Notes under the pieces: model-generated | Database searches by the model: none | What the model saw: the letters and a program-made list of their open reading frames with translations, nothing else | Told to the model about the DNA's origin: nothing | Shown: one piece after another, positions 49,185 to 59,833 of the stretch | How the letters are laid out: each line of letters starts with the position of its first letter | How positions within the stretch are numbered: the first letter of the stretch is position 1 | DNA from: Sipunculus nudus | Lineage: Eukaryota; Annelida; Sipuncula; Golfingiida; Sipunculidae | Direction: 5' to 3' | DNA length: 64,000 bases | NCBI GenBank assembly: GCA_026874595.1 | Contig: CM049307.1 | Span: 34,514,862-34,578,861 of the forward strand | Translations under genes and position numbers: made by a program

Positions 49185-50612
49185 GGGACCAATTGCCAAT
49201 GGCCAATGGGCCATGATTCTCAGCTGAATTTGACATACAGGTGATGCATGTATTAATTATTAATGTTATGATCTGGTGAAAAAAAAATATTTGTTAAGGA
49301 TCCTTGAACAATGGATAAATGACTTCCAGAGTGCTCAAAATCAGGCATTTTGTCCATAGGCCTTAGAATATAGGATACAGCGACCCTATTTCGGGTTTCC
49401 AAGAAGATTTTACCAAGAACTCCCTAGATGCTAAGGTCTATGTCCAACTGCTACAATTTGTGTCCATATAACTAAATGCCAAATGCTCACAGAATATGGG
49501 TCACACTGACCTAATTTCCTGTTTCTAAGAAGATTTTACATGGCCCTGTAAGGGCCCTTCCTTGATCTTAATTAAATTAGAAGTTTCTAGGTCCAACTGT
49601 TACCATCTGTACCCATCTGACAAATAGGAAACTAAAAGATTTCATATGTTCTGTCACATTGCTCACAGAATATAGTCACAGTGACCCATATCCCATATTT
49701 GGTTTCCAAGTATACATTTTAATCATATTTCTGGATCCAACATTTAAGATTATGGCCATGTCTGGCTTTCTGAGTACTCAAAATTAGGTTACCCTCTTGG
49801 ACCTCACATAATATAGGGCATCATGGGGTTGAAGGAGATTTGCCCAAAACCTCCTTGAATTTAAAGTTAAAAGGTTCTGGGTCCAACTATTATGATTTTT
49901 GCCTATCCTACATTCATAGTACTAAAATCATGTTTTTTCCTATAGCTCACAGAATATATGTCACAGTGACCTAATTTCAAGATTCAATGGAGACTTGCTA
50001 AGGACCTCCCTGGAATTTATAATAAAAGGTTCTGGGTCCAACAGTTAAGTTTTGTGCCCTGTGTGACTTCTTAGGTGCTCAGTACCTCAGAGAATATAGG
50101 TCAGCATGACCTAATTTCAGGTTGCCAAGGCTTCCCTGGATGATATGTTAAAAGATTCAAGATGGATATAAGTTTTTGGTCCATAGCTCACAGGATATAG
50201 GTTACCATAACCTAATTTCCGGTAACCAAGACTTTTTGCCCAGAACCTCCCTGAATGTTGTGTTAGAAGATTCTAAGACAGCATATGGGTGTTCATTTGA
50301 CACCTTTTTCATACCGGTCACAGAATATCGGTCGTGACCTAATTTCATGATTCCAAGTACATTGGGCCCAGGATACAATCTGTGCTCCATTTGACCATCT
50401 AGGTGTTCAAAATCATTTATTTTGCTCAAAGGTCACAGAGTGAATATAGGTCACCATGACCTAATGTCCTGCCAAGGACCTCCCTGGATGTCCAGGTAGA
50501 AGTTTCCAAGTCTTACTGTTATGATTTGTGCCCTGTTTATGGCCAGCCAGATGCCAGACAAAGGGTGACCACTATAGCTCAGATGACTTACAGTCAGCTG
50601 AGCTTAAAAAAA
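49185..50612 (+). mobile_element. decayed tandem-core element with hairpin end
   Basis: The left part carries a worn CAATGGGCCATGATTCTCAGCTGAA end. The core is irregular units of about 120-200 bp containing AGCTCACAGAATATAGGTCACAGTGACCTAATTTC, at least eight times. The right end is AAAGGGTGACCACTATAGCTC followed by the AGATGACT/CAGTCAGCTGAGCTTAAAAA hairpin at about 50,573-50,610. It shares its terminal hairpin with the 337-bp family but has a different core. Confidence 0.75.
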
Positions 50613-51778
50613 CATTGCTTATCAACTATATTTGCAAACTTATATTATGTTCGGGTGACATTGCATACAAAAAAAATAAAAAGTGTTACATATGATCACT
50701 AATCCCGACATCAATGTGTAGAGTGTTACTGTTAATGTTAATTAACTACGATCCAACACCCCTGTCGCATGAAGCAGGTCCCTTCCTGTGACCAAGTGCT
50801 GGTACCCCAGTCACTCTAAGTGTGTTGGAGCATGACTGGCCATATGGGGGGGGGGGGGGGGGGGGGGCAACCATTCCCAGTAGGAAGGCAGCCTCTGATT
50901 AAAGCAAAACTGAATTGATAGTGTGAAAGAATAGGCATTATAATGCTCTTGAATACACGAGATATCAAATTGGCAGAATCGCATTGCGTGAGATTTTAAA
51001 CTTGTGGTCGTGGCAGTCAAAAACTGCCCATCCTGTAAAAGGGATCAACTATTTACAGGAAACCACTGAAAAATTACCAGAAGTCATCCATGACCCACCT
51101 GTATTCCATAAAATTAAAAACTGTACAATTGCCCCCCCCCCCCCATTTTTACGTTGTACCCTCTGTGCCCCCCCCCCCCCACCACCATTTTCCTACACCT
51201 ATGATTACCAAACAAAAAACAGATGGACCATGAAACAGAGAAGATGTTCTGTTTTAATTTGAAAGCTGGGGATGACGGGGCCAGGTAACAGAAGGGTCCA
51301 CCTAAACAACCATGAGACTGGTGTTTTGGGTACGTGTGATGAAACACAATGAAACACCCTTTAAAATTCAAATTTGAAGCAAAACACTGGCCTCGGTTAA
51401 TAAATTATCATCTGTTGTATATGTCAATGCAGAATTGTGCCATTGTTATGTAAAATAAAAGAAAGCAATCAAGTGTTTTGTACAACTGACAAGTTCTCTG
51501 CTTGTTTTTGACTTGCACCACTAGGGGACAGGGTCATAGCTGGCATAAATGGCTGCCGTGTCTGCCGTTGAACTGACCACGGCACAAAACACTCGTTTTT
51601 ATCTTTATTTCATAAATTTATGATACAATATTGCAGTGATATATTCATCAGATGATTATTTATCGATTGGTGTAACGTTTTGGGTTCAGGTTTGAACTTA
51701 AGTGGGTGTTTCATGGTGTTTTGTCACGTATACCCAAAACACCAGTGTTTTGGGTGTTTAGGGGGACCAGCAACAGAA
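50613..51778. other. unclassified sequence with long G and C runs
   Basis: It includes a G run of about 22 near 50,846-50,867 and C runs near 51,132-51,144 and 51,169-51,180. The phrases AAACACAATGAAACACC and CCAAAACACCAGTGTTTTGGGTG near 51,340-51,760 resemble the ACACTG-rich motif of the adjacent foldback element. No gene seen. Confidence 0.5.
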
Positions 51779-51930
51779 GGGCTGGACTAAATACCGAAAT
51801 ACACTGAAAAACACTTAAATACACTGGAATAACACCAAAATACACTGAAATAGCACCAAAATACACTAAAATCACACCGAAATACACTTAAATAACAGTT
51901 AATACCACCAGTATATATGTTCAATACACA

Positions 51931-51961
<31 letters not shown>

Positions 51962-52824
51962 AATATACATATAAATATATACCTTAAAAATATATAATGT
52001 ATATTTATAATATGTATATGAATATATAAAACCAACTTTATGATCTATAAGAAACCTAGAAAATCTTCAATAATAAACTCCACAAATAGATCTGTTTTCA
52101 CAGTACAAATACAGGGAAGTGAACTTAATTTGACAAATTTAGTGATCATCTCTCTCTCTGTGCTTATAGGTTGGTCTTAGCAACTTGTTGTGTATATTTT
52201 TGTGTTCTTGACTTAGTTGGATGTTTCGTTTTAATTGAAACATCAAAGTACTTTTCCTTTGTCTGTTCTATTAACCAACATTCTGTTATTTCTTCCGTGC
52301 TATTTTGGATAAACATGTTCTCTCTCTCTCTCTCTGGTTTTTCTTGAAAATGATAATTATCATAATTATCTATTACATCTACATACCATTTGTTTGTGCT
52401 ATTAAAATTTATATTCCAGTATTTCCAGTGTATTTTTCGTATAGTTTCGGATACACTATGGTTAAGGTATTTACTATGAAATCGACATTCAATAAAAAGG
52501 GCAAGATGTACAGGCATTTATATGCACAGGGTTAGCAAATATATAATTAATTCAATATATAACACCAAAATAAACAAAAAAAAACCGAAACGACACCAAA
52601 ATACACTGAATTAACTGTCGTTAACACCAGTATAGGTGTACAATAAATAAATATATATATTTAATTATATATATTTTATATATCAGGTAAATATATATAT
52701 ATATATTTATATATATATATATATATATAAATATGTGTATTGAACACTGGTGAAAATGACTGTTTTTAGTGTATTTCAGTGTTTTTCTGTGTATTTCAGT
52801 GTCTTTCGGTATTTGGTCCAGCCC
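51779..52824. mobile_element. foldback element with long inverted ends and 20-bp internal repeats
   Basis: The left end GGGCTGGACTAAATACCGAA and the right end TTCGGTATTTGGTCCAGCCC are near-perfect reverse complements. The inverted arms extend inwards through ACACTGAAAAACACTTAAATACACTGG-like short repeats of about 20 bp (51,797-51,905 and 52,745-52,805). (TA)n tracts sit inside both arms (about 51,930-51,990 and 52,645-52,735). Length about 1,046 bp. No transposase. No clean target-site duplication was identified. Confidence 0.75.
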
Positions 52825-54249
52825 TCACAGAATGCATCAGATTTATGTCCCTTGGCGTGGGAGTGAGAGACGAGGGATAAATGCGCAAGTCTCATGCCCA
52901 ATGCATGAGACTTCGCTTGTCTGTTATAATGTTCCATAAAATTTTATATCAAGATCCCTCTAAATCGCGGATTTTCCGGGTTTCACCGTGTCCCCTCAAT
53001 ATGCTGTCAACAGTGGTCAAGAACGTGATATTGGGCGATAATATAAGAATTTATTTGAAAAAGAATTATTGTACCTCGATCTGTAATGTGAACTGTCTGT
53101 ATTAACGTATCTGTTTAATATACATCACCGTCGATTCTCAGTGTTTGAAACATATGCACATTAAGCTACTAAACACCCTGTTACCTCGATTGATCTATCG
53201 TCTGTGGAACCACTGGGAACAGCTGTACACATGAGTTTACGCATTCTCCACACAGCAGATCTATCTATGTAAGTTCATATGCACATATCTTGACCCTGCG
53301 CTGGAGGTTGAGGTTTACGGCCAAGGTACGGAATAAACCCTGATGTCGGATGTCAGATGCCAAACCTGACGTACGTGATCACGGATGCCTCACTTTTAAT
53401 AAGACGTTATACCAGCAAATAGACGAATGAGAACGTGAATTTTCAGAGAACGTTATACGAATGAATGTGTATAAACATGTGTATACGGATATTAGAATAA
53501 TTATTATGCGACCTTCTCACCATACCACATATTCGATGAAAACAATTATATGATAAACGCTAAATGATTTTACATTGAACATTCATTATATATTATTATA
53601 AATAATCATGCTATAACACACATATGCACCTAACTGAAAGATTTAATTTGATGTTGGACTTATTAATTGAAATATAATATGAAATGGAAAAATCTTGTGG
53701 TGTACCATAATAAGAACTATCATGCATTTTCATGTAGTATCAAATAATGAAAAACGGAGAAATTTTATAATTAGCCTTTAAGCAAGGAATATGTTAATGT
53801 ATCTCTAATTAAATAATGAAAACGTAATCGTCCGGGTATATCAAAAATTCATATTATACGATTTGAAAATATGTTTGTTACAGGCCTTGGGTATCTTACA
53901 TATAATGGTGCCAAAGAAAATAAATACGTCCTTATTTTACTTTTATTATAAATATGGAAAATAAAGTACCTTTACATGAATTTAATTTAATACAATACTG
54001 AAAACATATCATGCTACTTTTAGACTTTAGATAATAAGTGCAAAGTCCCACAGGAAGCGCAGGCCAAAAACCTACTGAACCTCTGTCTCCGTTAAGAGTC
54101 ACTCAAGCTCGGGTGATACCTTGCGTGTATCCATGCATCCTTGTTTCTGGTATTTAAACACAATAAAGGTAATATGTTCATACTTTTTTGTTTACTGAAA
54201 ACACCCAAATATGTTCTGATTCTTCTGTTTACATGTTTATATAAGTAAG
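52825..54249. other. unclassified AT-rich intergenic sequence
   Basis: No repeats, element ends or protein-like open frames recognised. Confidence 0.5.
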
Positions 54250-54800
54250 ACAGAGATTAACGGCAACCTTGGCATCCGTCATCAAACTTCTGACATCCGA
54301 GTTTTATCTCGTACCTACTGCCGGTAAGGTCCCCTGCCACCGTAGCCGATGACGAAAAAAACTTGCTAAAAACTTGCATAATCGGGGAAACCCGGTTAAA
54401 ACGGTCAAAATGGCCGAAACCGCAAGTACAAGGGCTATGAGTCTCGAAGCAGTGTCGTTCACATGATCGAGTTCGGCTCTCGAATGGCATGGCTGGGTCT
54501 CCGCTGCTGGGATCGGTGGAGGGAATGTGGGTTGCTTCTGGCTTTGTGGCCATGGATGCTGTAGCTTTCTAAAAAGGACAACGGCTCGAGATGGACGATG
54601 GCGCCCTCTACGGCTCCCTGCTTGGCTTGGCGTGGCACTGCGACTGTTGGCTCAGAGAACATGCTTTAGGAGCACACAGGGCTCAGGTCTTGACCGCAGC
54701 AACCTGTAATTGCTCGATGAGCGTATACTTCTTTTGGCTTGGCTTGGCCACCGTATGCGATTACAAATTGAATGCGCCTTTAAAATTGCTCTGCTTGGGA
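54250..54800. promoter_or_regulatory. CpG-rich island, candidate promoter
   Basis: I count about 33 CpG dinucleotides in the roughly 540 bases from 54,241 to 54,780, against a CpG-poor background. It is also the most GC-balanced non-repetitive stretch in the right half. Open frames exist on both strands (54,257-54,553 minus; 54,591-54,845 plus) without recognisable domains. It lies about 5.5 kb upstream of the C7orf50 start codon on that gene's strand and could hold a promoter with a non-coding first exon for it, or for a gene to the right. Function is inference. Confidence 0.4.
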
Positions 54801-54845
54801 CGAATGCATGGCAACCTGTCCTGCATTATCTGGTTCTTATACTGA

Positions 54846-55983
54846 GTGATTTTTTTATATAATTAATTATCTCGAATATTGTAGAATTATTTAGAATTAT
54901 CTCGAAGTATTTTAATGAGATATTTGTTGCAAGATAATTTATTGTTTTAAAGAATATCCACAAACCCTTGCCGCGTAACTCCATTCATCTGGGATTTTTT
55001 TTTTTGCATAAACTCAAGAGCTCTATAAATTATGTTTAAAGATAAATCTTGCAGTCCCCGAATGTAACAAATTTGATATTGAGGTTCCATTGATTTACAC
55101 ACGCGCTCACGCTTATACCCATGTATACTCTCTGTACGTATCTGCGAGTAATGTTTCTTTTTAAGTTTAGTTCTTTTCACCCAGAAAGTTATTTGTACTA
55201 ACCTTAAGACGACAGGAGACTGCCTCGCAAGTTACAGAAAATTAGCATTTAATTACGATCTTTTAACTGTATGAAATAAGGTTAAAACAGTCCAAATTAA
55301 TTCCTAGGAAAAGATTCATATTATACCCATACGGAGTACTGTACTTTACAACTGAATCTAAATAAAAGAAATAGTTTAAACTGATATGAATTTGAAAATG
55401 ACTTGTTTAAAAAAATCTGGTCTACAACAATTTTTTTTAAAAAGGAAAATAATGACTCGGGTTGCATGTCGTTCTTTCATATCATTTTGGCACACATCAA
55501 TCTGAAGGACGACATAAATGCAATATAAATTGTATAATGTGCATGACTGGCGCCATTAGTTCAGACTTTCAAGACACTTACATGATATAGCATCACAATA
55601 ATTCTCGCAATATATATATACAGCTTAACAGAATGAGAAACATAATAATAATAAGAAGAAGAAGAAGAAAAGGAACACTACAAGCGGAAATCTGCATCCC
55701 CAGGAATTGCGCATGAACCTATAGCTGGGACGCACCATCCCTGACAAGAGAGATAATATTGTATCCCAAGAATGACAAGTCGAGGATACTTTGGTTTAAT
55801 TTGGTTTTGTTTTATAGTGTATAATTTATAATCATTTAAAATAAACTTTTCTTGTATATATGAACAGATACAGACATTCATTGTCATCGTTTACATCTGT
55901 TGGTTATTTCTCCAAGGGGTTGCAGTAATTACAATATATAGGCCTAAGTAATTTTATTTTATGCATACATACAGTTGCATTGT
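54846..55983. other. unclassified intergenic sequence
   Basis: AT-rich. It includes a small (AAT)n(AAG)n microsatellite at about 55,644-55,672. No gene seen. Confidence 0.5.
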
Positions 55984-56069
55984 ATATACATGCATCTGAA
56001 TCCGTTCATAGTATATATATAGGCCTATATTATAATATATACTATATGAATGGATTCAGATGTACGTAT
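55984..56069. repeat. 86-bp palindromic foldback
   Basis: CATCTGAATCC (55,993-56,003) and GGATTCAGATG (56,052-56,062) are perfect reverse complements. The arms extend outward to about 55,984 and 56,069 with two mismatches, and inward through ATAGTATATAT-type sequence. It would form a long hairpin. Confidence 0.75.
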
Positions 56070-56318
56070 ACATATATGGTCCGTCCCTCGTTGCTGTGGT
56101 AACCTGTTACGGTCAGTTTTTATGTATATAGATCGCTTTGTTGATTGTGATAACAACTAAGCATTGCTTACACATATTAATGATCTTTTGGTAAATGTAT
56201 CAAATGTATATGATTATATGACTATAGTGGTTAAAAGAAGTATCAATCAATCGACTAGAATACATGCATGAAGCTTGCACTGAAAACTTTTCGTTCATAT
56301 ATGTGTGGAAAAATGCGA

Positions 56319-56326
56319 GTTCCTTG
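56319..56326 (+). repeat. target-site duplication, left copy
   Basis: GTTCCTTG directly before the TAGGG end. Identical to 57,839-57,846. Confidence 0.85.
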
Positions 56327-57838
56327 TAGGGCCCTGCGCGGGCCGAAAAATTGAACCCGCACCCGCCCCGCATCATGCCCTGTCAGCCCGCCCCGCAATC
56401 AAAGAAAATAATTTAGCCCGCCCCGCAGTTACTATGATTCTTTCAGCCCGCACCCGCCCCTCAAAATTTTCTTTTAGCCCGCACCCGCCCCGCCCCGCAT
56501 TTTTTTTTCAAGTTTCCGGCCCGCAGTCCAGCCCGCAAAATAATTTTTAAAAAAGTTTTCTGATCCAAAGGTTTACATATCAAGAATATTTTACAGCACT
56601 TATATAAGCCACGCTTATTATAAATATATGTGAAATGTTTGATGGCTGGAATGAAAAATTTTTACAACATAATTCATAAAAATATTTAAAGACATATTTG
56701 ATTGGTTAAATGGATTTAATACATACACAATAATTTAACACAACATAAATATGTTTTCATATTTTACAGGGGAACTATACAAGCCTTTGGTTTATTGTGT
56801 ATGTTTCTACTAAAAAAAAGTAAAGGAAAAAAAACTAGATTTCTTTAAAGTGTGTTTACCCAAAGTTAACCTTTGGAATTGTATTGGCTAATCACAAGCA
56901 ATCAAACTACTGAGATGTGTTGCTGGTTAAAATCTTTTCAGTCATAATCTGCTAATTAGCTGAAACTGAGACTAATCAGGTCAAGGGAGTAAAGGGGTAA
57001 TCTGACTGATGTGGCTTTAGGTTCAGGATGTTCATTGAGACAGACATGACCAGAGCGGTGTTTCTTATAGCACTCATCACCACATTATGCAGTGCCCAAA
57101 CAGGGATTTGACCAGCCAGTGGTCAATGTCAGTTACAATTATACAGCACATGGAGTTACAATTAGATTAGGAGTCCACCTTAGGCTTTGTGGAGTGCTAG
57201 GTCAATTGAGCCACCTACAGAGCCAGCTGTAGCCACACACTTGTCTATTACAAGATAAAAGGTAATCAAGCCATATTATGTAATATGTGAGACCTGACAC
57301 AGCCACAGGGTTACAGTCCATATACAACATCAGGCCAGGTATAACTTTATACAAAGTTATGACCAGCTTCCATTGCAAGGACAATTATTCAAAATCTAGA
57401 TTCCAAATTAATGATGCATCATCTTTTTTGTATAACAAATTGACGTTATACCTAGAAAAGACACATTCGCATAGTGTTCTTACAACTGTCAGTCGGTGCA
57501 AGGGGTTAACAGGAATAAATTGATATTTATTCAAATTTATCTTTTCATATATTACTATTTTTGTGACACCTGAAAACATTTTATACAAAATATCAATGTC
57601 TTCAAATGATAGTTATTTTTATGTAAACTTTTATGTTCATATTCTACTGAACTGCCAGATCATCAACCCGCAGCCCGCCCCGCCCCGCACAGACTTAATT
57701 TTGACCCGCCCCGCCCCGCACTTTCTAAGATGTAGCCCGCCCCGCCCCGCAAAGAATCCTATGCGGGAGCCCGCGGGGGACCGCGGGCTGCGGGCCCCCG
57801 CGGGTTGTGGGTCAAAACCCGCCCCGCGCAGGGCCCTA
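56327..57838. mobile_element. hAT-like non-autonomous DNA transposon, 1,512 bp
   Basis: The terminal inverted repeats begin TAGGGCCCTGCGCGGG on the left, with its exact reverse complement at the right end (57,823-57,838). The ends are flanked by a perfect 8-bp target-site duplication, GTTCCTTG. An 8-bp duplication and a TAGGG start (fitting the YARNG consensus) are hallmarks of the hAT superfamily. Subterminal regions on both sides are dense in CCCGCCCCGC-type repeats, which would form long GC-rich stems and may be transposase-binding repeats. The AT-rich middle has no transposase frame, so it depends on a partner element. Intact ends and duplication suggest a fairly young insertion. Confidence 0.88.
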
Positions 57839-57846
57839 GTTCCTTG
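57839..57846 (+). repeat. target-site duplication, right copy
   Basis: GTTCCTTG directly after the CCCTA end. Identical to 56,319-56,326. Confidence 0.85.
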
Positions 57847-57915
57847 GAAGCTTTATTGTCACAGAAATATTATATATGCCCTGTGTGAACCGATTTTATG
57901 CACATGAGGGTATAT

Positions 57916-58507
57916 AGGAGCATTATACGGGAGTGAAATTCAGGGGGATAAAACACCAAGTGCCCCGACATTTTCGCTTTTAAAAATTTTTGGGTTCAAT
58001 GCCTAATAGATGTCTTCTACACCTCACTATAAATAATATATTAATATTTTATCAATTGTTTAAGTTATATAGGAAAAATAATTGTCATTTCATTACTTAT
58101 TTTTATTAACCTGATATGCTCCTACGTGACGTCATTGACAAATATATATCAAATGTGGGTTCACTATAAATATTCGTAGATCAGTTAGAACATTGAGTGA
58201 ACCCACATTTTCTCAACAAAAAACTGCCTAGCAGCTTTCTACTATATACTGATATAAATAATATACAATAGTATTTTATAAGTTATAAATATGCAGTCAA
58301 AAATAAGTGGCACTTCTCAACTAATTTTTCTGGAGGTGTTACGCGACGTCATTGACAAAAATACCATGCAAAATTCGGTTCACATTGTACAAAATAAATG
58401 TGGTTCACAAGCAGAAAGGTGGAAATCGTAAAAATAAAAATGTTGGTTCAGATGGTGTTTTATCCCCCCCCCCCCCCCCCCGAGGTTCATCCCCGTATAA
58501 TGTACCT
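57916..58507. mobile_element. about 590-bp element with long inverted ends and an expanded C run
   Basis: Left arm 57,916-57,957: AGGAGCATTATACGGGAGTG and on to GGGGGATAAAACACC. The right arm, 58,454-58,507, is its reverse complement (GGTGTTTTATCCCC to CCCCGTATAATGTACCT) except that the C5 tract has grown to about 18 C. Inside, two diverged units about 217 bp apart share GACGTCATTGACAAA (58,128 and 58,345). The first contains the full palindrome TGACGTCA. No coding capacity. Confidence 0.75.
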
Positions 58508-59833
58508 TTACTCATGATTCCCTTTTACAGTACACGTGAACAATTGCTACTTATTTAAGGTCATTAATTTATACATCGTAACTGAAACACATTTATTGTC
58601 ACTATACATTTAAGCTGAACAGGTCGTTCCAAATATCTAAAACATTCATTTTGCGATTCTTCAGGTGTAAAAAGTTGTATTAATGTTGATTCATATTTGT
58701 CGAAAGGTGTATGTTTGCACATGATCGAGGTTTATGATTCAATCATCTGATAAATATGATTTCCGGATAACTACTAACAGCTTAACAGCAAGGTCACATT
58801 AAGTATAAAAAGGAAATTGTGTATGTCTTGGCTGGATGTAACAAAAAATATGACCAAGTCGAGACTTTTAAGGGATAAAAAGAAAATATGTCGAACCCAG
58901 TTCATTACAGAAAGATTGACTATATGCAAATGTAAGGAAGAAAAAACTATGTCATGAAAACTCAGTCTTTCATATGCCATATACTTAGGGGACATGTAAG
59001 AACGGCCCACGGTGTCTTACTTTTACATGTCCTCAAATATTCTCAGATCCCATGCATCATGGCAGTTGGACTTGTTATATATAAGTCACACAAATATACA
59101 GAACACATGTATAAAAAGGTGGCAATTATATATTCCTCACAAATGCAGTCTGGTCGTATTCCAGTATGTACCGGTAGGTTCTAACCATACAGAAACTACT
59201 CAATAGGGAGACAACGTTTGAATAATTAGTATTAAACATGCAAGATTCACAATACCGTCCATGTCAATCATGACGATCATCACGCAAACTTCATTTGAAA
59301 GTATACACGACTTTCAGTTAACTCAAAGTCGCAGATTGGTTTTTGGTATACCGGTATTTTGCAAAAAAGCATATATTGTGTGCAAATGCTAACATTGTGA
59401 TGCTAAAGGTGATGCCCAACACTCCTAAAAAAGTGTTTTTTTTTCGGACAATGCTTTTCATGTTTAATAATCTTGTCTGCATGGTTAAATTGAAAATAAA
59501 TAATTAGTTTGAAAATCAGAGAATATAAAGTGATATGCTTGCAATAGTATTATTCAAATATACGCCTATTTATAAACACAAAAACGGACTAAGATACATA
59601 TAAGGAAATTATGTTAAAGGTACGTAATAATCGACAATAATATGCCGGTGTATTTCTCACGCTGTTGAGTTTACTCATTGTGTCTGAATGTATATAAAAG
59701 TTTCCTTGTATATTATCCCGGCACACTGACCTGCTCTCTTCAGTTCACCTGTTATATACATTGTAATGGTTCTTTGAACACATTCCTAGGGTATCCGTTT
59801 ACCATAACAAGACTTACTTACAAGAGGTCCCAG
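58508..59833. other. unclassified intergenic sequence
   Basis: AT-rich and apparently single-copy. Short open frames without domains. No repeats recognised. Confidence 0.5.

Noticed and set aside
51779-52824. CACAGAA/ACAGAA flanks as a target-site duplication
   Set aside because: The two copies are offset by one to two bases from the element ends and differ, so chance similarity is as likely.
54257-54845. Open frames in the CpG-rich island as genes
   Set aside because: Overlapping frames on both strands are expected in GC-richer DNA. One frame has a hydrophobic stretch, but no start, splice pattern or family match could be supported.
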